A stretch of 64,000 bases of DNA from Valencia hispanica (Eukaryota > Chordata > Actinopteri > Cyprinodontiformes > Valenciidae), in contig OY747712.1 in the NCBI GenBank assembly GCA_963556495.2, forward strand, positions 4,672,134 to 4,736,133, written 5' to 3'. Positions 36,475 to 49,000 of the stretch are shown piece by piece. A program made the position numbers and the translations under genes. The notes below the pieces were generated by a model. The model was not told the DNA's origin, made no database searches, and saw only the letters and a list, made by a program, of their open reading frames with translations. How positions within the stretch are numbered: position 1 is the first letter of the stretch; the number at the start of each line of letters is the position of its first letter.

Positions 36475-37740
36475 TGTCAAAATTTAAAGGAATCGGTCAA
36501 TTTACTTACTTAATTGTTGTGTCACCGTAGAAACAATCTGTCCTACCAGTTTAATTTTTTCAGCCCTCCCCTGATTCCTCTGAATCTGTTTGTAAACGCT
36601 GATATTGGGAAGAGGGACATATGTAATTCTACCTGAGCCCCCATTCACTTTTGGGCCTCCTCTGATGCAAACTCAAAGCAAGACCGGGATCTAACCCGCG
36701 GACCTTTTTGTGACAACTGTAGCCCAACCGGCCCTCACCACTGCACCATCGTGCAGCTTTTGAGTTTATAAATAATAATAAACCAAGAATTACATCAATC
36801 AGAGGTCGGATTAGGATGGAACTATGAACTGCATTTATATGCAGATATGGAAAAAGAAGTTAAGATGGAAACAAAAAGATCATTTCTGAGGAGAGTAGAG
36901 TGGCCCGATCGGTTTGACTGAGATGGCATTTAGAAATATTTATCATCCTCTTGGAAACATCCTCCTCACCACCCTGACAACCACGTCAAGCGCCATGTGT
37001 TAATTTGTTGCTGAAAACAGTGAAAACTCTGTCACCTATCACCTCTGTTAGAAAAACACCCAGTGGCGTAATGACCCTCAGATTGGAGATATTTCTGTGC
37101 AACGGGGGCATGAATAGGCTGAGTGAATGAAGCCCGGCAGGCTGATGAGCCTCCCGCCGGGCACTCAGGCGAGACTCCTCGGCAGCCGGACATCATTACC
37201 GCCTCACTCGGGTTAAGTTGTGGATCTGCCCTCATCTCTCCTCCCAATTACCCCTCCATCCAGCAGCAGCAGCGAGCCCAGAGGAGGAGGCGACCGGGCC
37301 GCCGTCTGACATCGTGCCTGGCTGCAGAGATCATCAGCAGCTGTGCTCATAGCTCCACACATGATAGTTAACTGTTTCAAGGAGCCTACTGTCACTAATC
37401 CAATACTTTCTGTGTCAGTTTTAATCATTTTCAAAGAGGTTCATGTCAGTTATCCACCATGCAGATGTTTTTACGGTCAAACTTTCCCCAAATGCATCGA
37501 TTAACAGAGCATCATTAGCATGACTGCTCTGAAGGGTTCAGCTGCTTGTTTACATAACGCCACGACAGAAATACATCAGCAACGGACGATCAATATAGGT
37601 TGAAAGATTATTTCCAAACATCCAAAGTCCATCTTTCTACAGAGAAAATGAAAACATTTAAAGCAGCTGCCAATCTTCCAAGGAGTGGACCTCCCAGCAG
37701 ATTCAGCCCCAGGGTCAGAGCGTGAGGCTCAGAGAAATAA
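36475..37740. other. intergenic; 37080-37330 is GC-rich and may be conserved
   Basis: No gene supported. 37080-37330 stands out for high GC, lack of repeat words and a phase-free composition. It could be a host regulatory element or a decayed exon. Its ORFs on both strands have no recognised domain. Confidence 0.35.
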
Positions 37741-37744
37741 AAAA

Positions 37745-39822
37745 TTCAATTCAATTCAGTTTATTTATATAGCGCCAATTCACAACAGATGTCATCTCAA
37801 GGCTCTTAACAAGAAGTCATTTCTATACATTTATACAAACATTCCAATCAGTTAAAAAGTTTCCTATTTAAGGAATCCCAGCAGATTGCGTCAGTCATTG
37901 GCGTGAGGTTGGGCCCCGTTGATGCAGACTTTCCAACCACAGCAATCCTTCAGCAATCCCTCATACTGAGCAAGCGTGTAGCGACGGTGGAGAGGAAAAA
38001 CTCCCCTTCAACAGGAAGAAACCTCCAACAGAACCAGGCTCAGTAGGAGCGGCCATCTGCCACGACCGTCTGGGGGTTTGAGAAGACAGAGCAGAAACAC
38101 AGAAGGAACAGAAGATCTGGTATAAGAGAACTTTCTATGTTACAGAAAGTAAAAAGTTGATAACAGGACACAGTGGATGTTCAGTTACTGGGAGCATCAT
38201 CCCAGTCGATGCCCCCCGTCCAACAGGGCATTGCAGCCAAGCAGGATACCAGACCAGGTATCTCTTCTATGGGGAGAAAAACACTGAGAGAAAACAAAGT
38301 TAACAGTCGAAATAACAGAATGTACTGTAATACAACTGGAGAGTAGTAGGAGAGAAAAGTAGCAGAGTGAAGAAACTTGGTTAGTCTGTCCTCCAGCAGT
38401 CTAAGCCTATAGCAGCATAACTACAGAGATAGCTCAGGATGACCTTAGCCACTCTAACTATAAGCTTTATCAAAAAGGAAAGTTTTAAGCCTGGCCTTAA
38501 AACTAAACAGAGTGTCTGCCTCACGGACTAAAGCTGGGAGCTGGTTCCACAGGAGAGGAGCCTGATAACTAAAAGATCTGCCTCCCATTCTACTTTTAGA
38601 AATCCTAGGAACTACAAGTAAACCTGCAGTCTGAGAGCGAAGTGCTCTGTTAGGAACATAAGGAACAATTAGATCTCTGATGGATGATGGAGCTTGATTA
38701 TTAAGGGCTTTATATGTAAGAAGAAGGATCTTAAATTCTATTCTGGATTTAACAAGGAGCCAATGAAGGGAAGCTAAAACAGGAGAAATGTGATCTCTCT
38801 TTTTTAATATTCATCAGAACTCTTGCTGCCGCATTTTGGATCAACTGAAAGCTTTTAATGGCATTTTGTGGACTTCCTGATAGTAAAGAATTACAGTAGT
38901 CCAGCCTTGAGGTAACAAATGCATGGACTAGTTTCTCAGCATCACTCCTGGACAGGATGTTTCTAATTTTAGCAATATTCCTGAGGTGAAAGAAAGAAAC
39001 CCTAGAAACCTGTTTAATATGGGATTTAAATGTCAAGTCTCGGTCAAAAATAACGCAGAGGTTCTTTACGTTATTACTGGGGGACAATTTAATGCCATCC
39101 AGATGAAGTGATTGACTAATCAGTTTCTGTTTAAGAACTTCTGGTCCAAAGACAGCAACTTCTGTCTTGTTAGAATTTAAGAGCAAAACGTTTAGATTAA
39201 TCCATGTTTTTATGTCTTCCAGACATGCCTGTAATCTACCTAACTGACTGGGTTCATCAGGATTTATGGATAAATATAGTTGTGTATCATCTCCATAGCT
39301 ATGGAAATTTATCCCATGCTGTCTAATGATTCTACTAATTGGGAGCATATATATGGTGAAAACAAATGGTCCAAGCACAGAACCCTGTGGAACTCCACAA
39401 GTAACCCTTGAGAGGGAAGAAGATTGATAATTTGGATGAACAAACTGGAATCTATCAGACAAATATGATTTAAACCAGCCGAGTGCTGTTCCTTTGATCC
39501 CTGCAACATGTTCAAGCCTTTCTAAGAGAATATTGTGATCGACTGTGTCAAAAGCAGCACTGAGATCTAACAAAACCAGAACAGACACCAGTCCATTATC
39601 TGAGGCCATGAGAATATCATTAGTAACCTTCACCAGTGCTGTTTCAGTGCTATGATGAGCTCTAAAACCTGACTGAAACTCTTCAAACAGCTCGTTACTG
39701 TTTAGATGCTCACAGACTTTATTAGCAACAATTTTCTCAAGGATTTTGAATAAGAAAGGAAGGTCAGATATAGGTCTGTAATTCACTAAGTCATCTTGAT
39801 CAAGGGAAGGTTTCTTGAAAAG
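37745..39822 (-). mobile_element. L2-type LINE, 5'-truncated
   Basis: The 3' tail (TTGAATTGAA type, 37745-37760 on the + strand as 'ttcaattcaattcag') precedes a 3' UTR identical in layout to 3825-4653. The reverse-transcriptase coding region then runs to about 39822 on the minus strand, where the element is cut by the palindromic MITE at 39826. The 5' endonuclease part is missing. Confidence 0.9.
38749..39822 (-). pseudogene. L2 reverse transcriptase, partial
   Basis: The minus-strand frame begins in the KPSLDQDDL block and reads NYRPISDLPF, GFRAHHSTETAL, DLSAAFDTVDH, GVPQGSVLGP and the catalytic box FHSYGDDTQLY (YGDD instead of the usual YADD). It stays open to about residue 330. A frame change near 38800 throws the last conserved block (the HISPVL-type stretch and beyond) out of frame. 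There is no endonuclease domain, so it could not mobilise itself. Confidence 0.88.
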
Positions 39823-39825
39823 GCT

Positions 39826-40108
39826 ACTTTAAGTTCATTTTATCAAGTGTACTTCTTGGTACTAAATTGGAACACTTTCAAGTTCATTGAAGGACACTTT
39901 AGGAATATTCTAAGAATGCTTCAATGAGCTAAAATGGGAACTACAACTACATATTGAGTACTATACTGTATAGTGTAGGTATGCACTTGTAGTTCACGTT
40001 TTAGTTTATGAAAGTATACTTAAAATATCCCTAAAGTGTACTTCAATGAACTTGAAAGTGTTGCAATTTAGTAGGAAGAAGTATACTTGATCGAATGAAC
40101 TTCAGGTA
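39826..40108. mobile_element. palindromic MITE with inverted arms of about 73 bp
   Basis: The left arm (about 39830-39902: 'aagttcattt', 'caagtgtacttctt', 'tttcaagttcattgaag') is the inverted copy of the right arm (about 40035-40106: 'cttcaatgaacttgaaa', 'aagaagtatacttg', 'aatgaacttca'), with about 130 bp between them. No coding capacity. It separates the L2 LINE from the second foldback copy. Confidence 0.75.
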
Positions 40109-40372
40109 TACTACTTTTTGCTAAGGGTCAACCCAAGAGCCTTTTCTATGTAGGGCTATTGTGGGGCTACTGTGTAAGATACACAGTCAAAATTTAACAG
40201 GAATAATGTTGGTTATTTAGCCTGTCATAAAAGGAAAAACAAAGAAAAAATAGGGGTTCATTTTTCAAAGTGATTTTAGCCTCCATGTTATTTATCCATT
40301 CATAAATGTCACCATTTCAAGCTAAATATTTAGTTAGCAAACTAAGTATTTTGTTTACAAATTGAATATTTA

Positions 40373-41284
40373 CAGTGGGGCAAACAAATATTTGCCAGCC
40401 ATTGATTTTGCAAATTGTCCCAGTTAAAAAAAAGATGAGGTCTGTAACTGATCATGTTTACACTTAAACTATGAGAGACAGAATGTAAAAAAAATCCCGC
40501 AAATCACATTGTATGATTTCTAAAGAATTGATTTGTATAATGGTGCAGAAAATAAGTATTTAGCTCCTACAAACAAGAAAGAATTCTGCCCCTCACAGAC
40601 CTGTTATTTCGTCTTTAAGAAGCTCTTCTATCCTCCACTCGTTACCTGTATTAATGGCGCCTGTTTGAACTGGTTATCTGTATAAAGACACCTGTCCACA
40701 CCTTCAACCAGTCAGACTCCAACCTCCACCATGGCCAAGACCAGAGAACTGTCCAAGGACACCAGGGACAAGATTGTACACCTGCACAAGACTGGGAGGA
40801 GCCGATCTACAATAGGCAAGCAGCTTGGTGAGAAGAGATCAACTGTTGGAGAAATTATTAGAAAATGGAATAAATACAAGATCACTGACAATGTCCCTCT
40901 ACCTGGGGCTCCATGCAAGATCTCACCTGGAGGGGAACACATGATGTAGAGACCGGTGAGGAAACAGCCCAGAACTACACGGGGGGAACTGGTCAATGAC
41001 CTGAAGAGAGCTGGGACCACAGTAACAAAGGTTACTGTTAGTAACACGCTACGTCGTCATGGATTAAAGTCCTGCTACGCTCGAGGTTAAACCAGCACAT
41101 GTCCAGGCCCGTCTAAAGTTTGCCAGAGACCATCTGGATGATACAGAGGAGGATTGGGAGAAGGTCCTGTGGTCAGATGAGACCAAGATAAAACTCTTTG
41201 GTAAAAACGCCACTCACCGTGTTTGGAGGGGGAAAAATGCTGAGTTGCATCCCAAGAACACCATACCTACTGTGAAGCATGGGG
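40373..41284 (+). mobile_element. Tc1-like transposon, 3'-truncated
   Basis: Starts CAGTGGGGCAAACAAATATT, the terminal repeat of a widespread Tc1 family, directly after TA (40371-40372). The transposase begins at a true ATG (40731) with an N-terminal helix-turn-helix: [16 protein letters not shown], followed by [15 protein letters not shown] at 40947-40949 ends that frame. Later blocks remain in other frames: a second HTH and the DDE region with 'WSDETKI' near 41175. The element stops abruptly at about 41284, fused to foldback sequence, so the right terminus and the last catalytic residues are lost. Confidence 0.85.
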
Positions 41285-44104
41285 TTAAACATTTAGCATA
41301 GAGCTAAATATTTAGCTAAAATGCTAATTTACTTGCCGATAGGTAGAAGTAGACTAACAAAATAAAAGTTGGGTTTTGCCAACCTCTATATGAACTATTG
41401 GCGAGATTGAATGTCATCTCTTCATCACTGTTTATTTTCTTCCAACATTTCAGCTTAAAACATAGGATGAGCTATTTGAAAGACCATGCATAAGTTTAAC
41501 GATGGATTTACAGCAACAGTGATGCACCAGAAGCAGGAGTTTCTATAGAGACCTTCTCGCAACCTTCTCTCCGTAATATGTGTCGATTATGATCAATCAT
41601 TGTAGGGGACTTCAACATTCATACTGACAACCCCCAGGATAGACAAGCTAAAACATTAAGTGACACTCTTCACAACTTCGGCCTGACCCAGCATGTCAAA
41701 CAGCCAACACACAATAGAGGACACACTCTGGACTTAATTATCAGCAAAGGTTTACCTATATCTGACATCTCAGTAATTGATACTGCATTATCTGACCATT
41801 TGTATATTTTCTTTGAAAGTACCATCTCTGCTAAAATATCTAGCCACAGTGAGATAACTGTAAAAAAGCGTTTTCTAGGGGACAGTTCTGTTGAAACCTT
41901 TAAACGTATTTACCCTTCACACCACATCCCCCTCATCTCCCAACTCCAGCTCAGTAAATAGGCTGGTAGATAATTTCCTTTTTTAAATCTCAGACATCAT
42001 GGATTCCATTGCTCCGATTAAAGTGAAAGTAGTCTCAGGTAGAAAGAAGTCTCCGTGGACGAATGATCCACTGGTACGTAATGAAAAAAGGGAGTGTCGA
42101 CGAGCCGAGAGAAAATGGTGGAAAACTCCAGGTTCACTATGAGATCTACAAAGAGGGACTGAACAGATATCAGTTAACTTTGAAAGAAACTAGGGAATCG
42201 TTCTTTTCTGAAATCATCAACAGAAACATTAATAATGCACGGACTCTGTTTGCAACCTAGGAAAGACTAACTAATCCTCCAGTGACAGTAGCCCCTGAAC
42301 TAAACTCTACCAGGGCCTGCAAAGAATTTGCCAGCTTTTTCACAAAAAAGATTTTAACAATTAGACGGTCGGTCTGTACCGCAGCACCAAACCGACCACC
42401 AATGTTATACCCAAATAACACCAATGTAGAAAAACTGTCAGAATTCCAGGAATTAAAACAAAAAACCCCAGAAGAAATCATTAACCAATTAAGCTCCTCC
42501 TCCAACCGTCTTGATATCTGACCCACAGCTTTTCTAAAGAAAGTTCTTCCTGTTATTGCGTCTGATCTTGTTCAAATAGTGAACTCATCCCTGCTATCAG
42601 GTGTCTTCCCTCAGGCTTTAAAAACAGCAGTTATTAAACCACTGCTAAAGAAGAAAAATCTGGATAACACGTTAATGCAGAACTAAAGGCCAATCTCTAA
42701 TCTTCCATTCATCAGTAAGATTATAGAAAAAGCTATTTCAGCAGTTAAATAGCTTCATAAAAATGACAAACCACTTTGATGTTATTCAGTCTGGTTTCCG
42801 CGCTCACCATGGCCCTGAGACTGTCCTCGTCAAAGTATTCAATGACATCCGCATAAATACAGACTGTGGAAGAACCACAGTGCTGGTTCTGTTGGACCTC
42901 AGTGCAGCATTTGACACTGTTGATCATGATATTTTATTGGAATGACTCGAGAGCTGGGTCGGACTCTCTGGTTCAGGACTTGGCTGGTTTGAGTCTTAAA
43001 GAACAGGGACTTCTATGTTTCAATAGGAAACTTTTCATCAGAACGAACAGAAATCACATGTGGGGTGCCATCGGGCTCCATCTTAGGGCCCCTCCTATTT
43101 AATATCTACATGCTCCCATTAACCCAGATTAAAACAACCAATAAGATTAGCTACCATAACTGTCCAGATGATACTCAGCTCTACATTAGGATGTCACCAG
43201 GTGACTTTGAACCCATTCAAACCCTAAGTAAATGCATCGAGCAATCAATGGATGGATGTGTCATAACTTTCTTCAGCTGAACAGAAACAAAACTGCAGTA
43301 ATTACTTTTGGACCTAAAGAGGAACGATCAAGAGTCAGCACACAGCTTCAGTTAATCCAGCTAGAAACGACTGATCAGGCCTGAAACCTAGGTGTAGTAA
43401 TGGACTCAGACCTGAACCTCCAGGGTCACATAAAGGTCAATAACAAGGTCAGCCTTCTATCACCTGAAGAACATTTCTAGGATTAAAGGACTGATGTCGC
43501 AACAGGACCTAGAAAAACTCATCCATGCGTTTATCTTTAGTCGGATTGATTACTGCAACAGCGTCTTCACAGGTCTGCCTAAAAAGTCAATCAGACAGCT
43601 GCAGCTGATCCAGAACGCTGCTGCTCGTGTTCCTCACTAGAACCAGGAAAGTAGAGCACATCACCCCAGTTCTAAAGTCCTTACACTGGCTCCCTGTAGC
43701 TCAGAGAATAGACTTCTAAATACTTTTACTAGTTTATAAATCAATGAATGGCTTAGCACCAAAATATGTTGAAGATCTACTGTTACTATACCAACCCCCC
43801 CCAGACCACTCAGGTCCTCTAGTTCCAGTCGACTCAACATCCCTAGAATCAGAACCAAACATGGAGAAGCAGCTTTCAGTTTCTATGCTCCTCTAATCTG
43901 GAACAAACTTCCAGAAAACTGCAAAGCTGCTGAAACACTGAGTTCTTTTAAATCAGAACTAAAAACGTTTCTGTTTAGAGCTGCCTTTGAGTAATGTTTT
44001 CATATATAATGTTTTTTTAATTCCTTGAAGTATCTGTGTGTGTTTCTTCCTTTATTGCTATTTTACTTTATATGCTTTGTGTTTTAATGCTGTTTTTATT
44101 TTAC

Positions 44105-44108
44105 CTCT
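44105..44108. other. provirus target-site duplication (CTCT), left
   Basis: The same four bases occur at 56788-56791, directly after the 3' LTR. Both lie in LINE-A 3' UTR sequence. Confidence 0.9.
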
Positions 44109-44476
44109 TGTTGAACTCCCTAGAGTTATAAATGGGAATTACATTATCACCATTTCGCCAATAGGATGAGCTGGACTTTTGGCACGCAGGGGAGGAGGAT
44201 AATAAAGATTTCCTTAATATGTCTCATGTCATTTTTCTTTCTATAAAATGCATTTATTGAAGTTTATGCTGACCTATATACACATATACTCATGTATACT
44301 CCTGTTTATGCTTATAAGGTGTGTGTTTTAAAATCTATAATCAGCATTAGACTAAGTATATCATGTGTGTAAGAGCAGCAAACCACCAGGAGGAGACCTT
44401 CGCCCTGTTCCTGAAAGACAGCATCTCAAGACTCTGAATCTACAGAAGCCACGACCCCCTCAAGGGGTTTACCATG

Positions 44477-44484
44477 TATAAAAG
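44477..44484 (+). promoter_or_regulatory. LTR TATA box
   Basis: TATAAAAG, following the short palindrome 'cccctcaagggg'. The identical box is at 55425-55432 in the 3' LTR. Transcription would start around 44507. Confidence 0.7.
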
Positions 44485-44644
44485 TAATAACAGAGACAAA
44501 ATGTTAGAGTTTAGTTGTTAGAAGTAGGAGGTTGAGGTTTGCTTGTGTGTGTAACTAGTGGCAGGTTGTTGCTGTTCCTGTTGGTAGTTGGAGTTGATCA
44601 TTGTAAGCTTTTGGATTTTGTATTGTAATTCCTTTTGAGTTAAG

Positions 44645-44650
44645 ATTAAA
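44645..44650 (+). terminator. candidate LTR polyadenylation signal (ATTAAA)
   Basis: ATTAAA about 165 bp after the TATA box, the usual place for the signal that ends R. The copy in the 3' LTR would terminate viral transcripts. Confidence 0.5.
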
Positions 44651-44906
44651 ACCTTTTAATCGACTTCCTTCTCTAAGCAAGTCTCCTATATGTGAGAGGC
44701 CTGGGGACTGACCGGCATTCGCTCTGAACTTATCAGACGGCAGTGCTTGCAGGGACTAGCAGGTCACGGGGGTTTGGGAATGCCTAACTCCAGGGGATAG
44801 GAAGACAGAGGTGCTTCTTAACTCTTCGTAGTGACAGCGGTCAGACGACAGAGAAACCAACCCTGGGACCAGAGTAGCCCAAATCCGTAACTGTGACACC
44901 GGACTG

Positions 44907-44912
44907 GTAAGT
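44907..44912 (+). promoter_or_regulatory. splice donor inside the LTR leader
   Basis: 'ggactg' followed by GTAAGT, a near-consensus 5' splice site, lies in transcribed LTR sequence about 400 bp after the predicted start. A donor within the LTR, and not after the primer-binding site, is unusual among orthoretroviruses and known in foamy viruses. Confidence 0.55.
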
Positions 44913-45839
44913 CAGGCATCTTAAATTGGCTCAACTCTGCGAGCGCTGGGTTCTGAGGAGATTCTGCGCCTCTGTCCTCGTGTTGTGACAGTGAGTCGGA
45001 GGCCCAGGTTTCCAGAATCAGCCGGCGAGACGTGGAGCGACCGTAGAAAACCCGACCCAGGAAGTTCTCAGTGAAGCCTAACTAACATCTGTGTCGAAGG
45101 GAAGCATAGTTACACCTAGGAGGTTGTGCGATCTCATTTTAGTCCCTGTGACACGAATTGGACAATCTTTGGAGAGGTCATTTGTATGGGTAGAGCTCAG
45201 GGAAGCTTTTTGACCGCATCTAATGTACCTGCATATATAAGGGAATGAAATATATGTATTACTTAGAAGGTTGTAAGACTTGACTGTTCTCAGTATCCGG
45301 AGCTGAAGCGGTTTTATAGCGAACTGTATAAGTAATCAGAGCAGAGAAGTTTTAACCGTACTAGGACAGAGAGAACGTAAGTCAATAGACTCAAATAGTT
45401 AGTAAGTATTTACGCACATTTTCTAACTGGGTTGCGACCGAAGGCTCTGTTCTGTATGGGGCGTATGCAAAGCAAATTACATTCGTTATAGCATGTAAAG
45501 TATATGTTTTAACGCTAACATAGCGACTCCTACTCGGTGACTGACAAGTGGGGAGTAGGCCAATATTAGACGCAGAAAGAATCGGGGGGTATTACGACTA
45601 TCTGCCGGTTAACGTACGCTGAGGCCCAAACGGTTTTACCCATTTGGGTCAGTTATGGAGACTGGAAGGTGTGTAAAGTAGGCCTGTTGTAAGAGTCGAA
45701 AGATCCTCCAGTAGAATAGGAGTCCAAACCTAAAAAGGATCGGTGTAGCTGATTATTCCCTATTAGAGGTTATAACTTAAAGTAGTTTTCCCTTTATAAT
45801 AACAGGCGCTTAATTCAGTATATCACCGGCCTTTTAACA

Positions 45840-45857
45840 TGGCACCCCAGATGGGAC
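45840..45857 (+). promoter_or_regulatory. primer-binding site, tRNA-Arg(CCU)-like
   Basis: TGGCACCCCAGATGGGAC begins immediately after the LTR. TGG pairs with the CCA end of a tRNA. From memory, the 18 bases are complementary to the 3' end of a vertebrate tRNA-Arg with anticodon CCU. A tRNA database match would settle this. Confidence 0.7.
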
Positions 45858-46053
45858 TGAAATAGATGATTAATCAACTGTAGCTATTGATAGAAAAGAT
45901 TAGAGCCGGAATAGAAAGCTTCACGAGAGCTAGGAGTGAGTATATTGCTGGTTGCCTGTAACTGGGCAGTAAGAGACTGTGCCAGCCAGGCCAATCTGGA
46001 CTTGGACTAGTGAATTGAATCTAAAGCTTTAATAGGGCGTGCAGAGTCACAAG

Positions 46054-49000
46054 ATGGCTTCTCCTGGATCCATAATTCTTGAGGAATCAGATGTAGATGA
46101 ACCTGAACCTCAGTATGAAAATTTATTCAGATGTAGAGATGAATCAGGCACATTAGCGCAACAAAAAGACTACAGTGTAGTGGAGGAAATAAAAGGGTTC
46201 ATGTTGCTTGAAGGGACTCTTTCCTGCATTAAAGATGCAAACCTGAATCAAGCTTGTTTAATTGTCTCCTGCAATCGAGATTTTAAAATTAGAAACGGTC
46301 TAACACATGAAACGAAAAAATGCTTTCCTGCTCAGGAAAACGATGTAAATATCTGTACCCAGCTGCCTGTCTCAAGAGATGGAGTGATTAAAACAATGAC
46401 ATCTGACGTTGTGCTCAAAGAAATTCTGTGGGTTCTATGGGATGATGTACAGGAGCAACCGTTAAAGCTTCAGGAGCAGACCTTGGCAGCATTATATGAT
46501 ACCTGCGCTCTGCGCGCAAACGGTCCTTATGTTTTGGCACCGCTGGGCAGGAATGATCCAGGGTGTCATCAGCAAGCATCAGAAAATGCACTCACTAATT
46601 TCTTACTCAAATATCAATACAGAGGGATCGCAATCTTAGCAGAAAACCCAAGAGAGGCTGCAGAGATTAGATCAATCTTAGGCGCACTGCCAAACAAACC
46701 TGTACAAGGGTATGATCCAAACTACACAAATCTCAGAAATCAACAACCAATATCTACCAAAATCAGACAGTTTGTGGATTGTGGGGGGAGATCAGACACC
46801 CCTTTTCCAGAAATAACTAGCCTTTATCCAAATTTAGGTTCCCTACCAAGCGCGCCCCCAACTTACAGCACCGCGTGCCTTAATACTGAACAAAGAGAGG
46901 TGCGACACGATGATTATGTTGAACGCAGCATGGAACTGACAAACCTGCCGACCGGGCCTCCATCTGAGGCACTTAATCAAAGAGCGGAGCGACCGGTTTG
47001 CGCGCAGAGTCCAGCAAGTGCGGTACGAATTATGGCTCCGATTTGCCCCCTAAATGAGGAGGAAACAGCGCCGCAAACGGATCTGTGTTCTACGGAGGTA
47101 GAGGGACTTAAAATACGCTTTGAAGGACGAGCTCTTTCTAAGATCTTACCGCAGTCGGCGAGCAACGTGTTGTACATTACACTGGTAGACGCAGAACAAA
47201 TGATGGAGACTCCTGCTGGAGGGACCGCTTTGGGGGAACTCCGGAGATTAGTTGGCCAGCAGCGCCTTAACGACGTTTTATTTGAAACCTGGACGCAGGA
47301 CTCTCTGGGCAATCGGCCTCAATCGATCACGTTAACCTCGGACCAATTAGGAAAAGCATCAAACCGCATTTCAGAAGTGATCATAATCCCTGTAGATCCG
47401 AGAAGAGCTGAAACAAAACTCGAATCGTACTTATTGCCGGCGATCACATCGGGAAATGAGAACGATATCGGGCGAGTGTTTTTTAAAACTAATTACCCGA
47501 CCAATGTGGCCGGTATCTCTCAAACAACCATTCTAAACAGCATTGCTTGCTGCAGACCTTGGGATCAGATTAATAATCCGACTGAATTGGTGATTTTAAC
47601 AAGAAAAGGAGGAGCACAGCACGCCAAAATGATATTTGAAACAGTAGCGTCTGAGCTGTCACGGGCGGCACGAGAACGCGCATACCCGCGCGCACGAGTG
47701 AGATATAGTGAACCTGCAGTGCCGCGCCCGCGGAACGATCCAATTTTCCACCCTGAAGCTCATAGCACGCCATACGCACCAACACAGCCTGTTGCGCCTC
47801 CGCCCATAGAGAGTAGTGAAGGTGAGGAGGAAGAAGAAGCAGAAGCGAACTTTGCGCCTCCGCCCAGGATTAACACTTTGCATGCTCTCAATAGGCGTTC
47901 GAAGGAATATGAATACAGGAGGTTCAAACCTGAGGCTCCCCCTTGCCGGGGAAACGTTTATGAACAAAACGAGGTCCCGTTTACCCCATTAACGGTAGAT
48001 CAGAAAAACCTACGCAAACCCGTCTTTAATTCTCCACCTGATTGGTACCCAGTGACGGCGTCTGAACTCGCTGATGTACAAGTAGCACCAACGAGCAGGC
48101 AGATTACTGAGAGACCAGGCTGGACCAAACCTTTTAAAGAATCCTACATAGGAGGTGGCTATGATTTCTACCAGAATGGGTGCAGAAAAAGGGATCAGAG
48201 TATTATTGACCAATATGGGCTTCAGACAGATCGAGGGTCCTACAATTTTGGGGACCAGGGAACTCTCACAAAAAGAGAGGTAGTGAGAGGGCCACATAGT
48301 TCTTACAGACAGGCTGCACAGCCTGGGAATACCAACTTGAACCCAGCGCCCATGCAAAACAGAAGCTATGATTATAATGGGGCCGGTCAGGGTGAGATCA
48401 GTGCACTTGGCCGGAGCTCAATTGCATCGGTGCTCCTGCAGTCTGACAATTTACCTCCTAGGAGAGGAGAGCCAGATATTGAGTACCTTACAGAATTAAT
48501 TGATAGGGGTATTTCTCTGGACATACTTGATACCACCGAATTTACACAAATGCGGGGTTTAACTAAAGGTGTTAACATACCACGAGGAATGACAGCGGGA
48601 GATCTGTATCGCATGCGAGCACAGGCTCCAGGTGAGAACCCGCATAGTGTGGTTCTAAAGAAATCCCTCACAGGCATTAGAAACGGACAGATGAATCTGA
48701 ACCAAGCAGTAAAGATCATGCAAGGGGAAAATGTACCAGATGACATGATGGAACAATTTTTCTGTGACATTCCCAGAGGTTATGATCTGGCTGCAAAATG
48801 GAAGTATTCCTCAAGTGTAGAACGAGAGAAGATGCTCCAAGTTTATGACAGAATAAGTTTGGCTATTAAGGCAAAACACGACAAGAGGCCCCCACAGAAA
48901 GGGGCCGAAATACACAATCAGACACTGAACCCATCAAACCAGCAACAAAGGAGCGTCTCGGACTCTGCGCCTCAGAGGACAGAGAAGACCCAGAGCTCTC

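Larger units (their letters stand above)
44109..45839 (+). repeat. 5' LTR, 1731 bp
   Basis: Begins TGTTGAACTCCC and ends CTTTTAACA, and is the same length as the 3' LTR (55057-56787). By eye I count about 24 substitutions between them and no net length change, about 1.4% divergence. It contains a TATA box (44477), an ATTAAA (44645) and a strong splice donor (44907). This implies U3 of about 400 bp, R of about 150 bp and an unusually long U5 of over 1.1 kb. An AATAAA at 44201 lies upstream of the TATA box and is probably not the R poly(A) signal. Confidence 0.95.

Noticed and set aside
36610..36775. tRNA-derived SINE or tRNA gene
   Set aside because: Some words resemble a tRNA-like region, but no A/B box pair or cloverleaf could be formed by eye.
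44201..44206. AATAAA as the LTR poly(A) signal
   Set aside because: It lies about 275 bp upstream of the TATA box, hence in U3 if that TATA is used. ATTAAA at 44645 fits R better.
46977..48770. Minus-strand ORFs of 71-127 codons opposite gag
   Set aside because: Non-ATG starts, no domains, and overlap with an intact sense frame.
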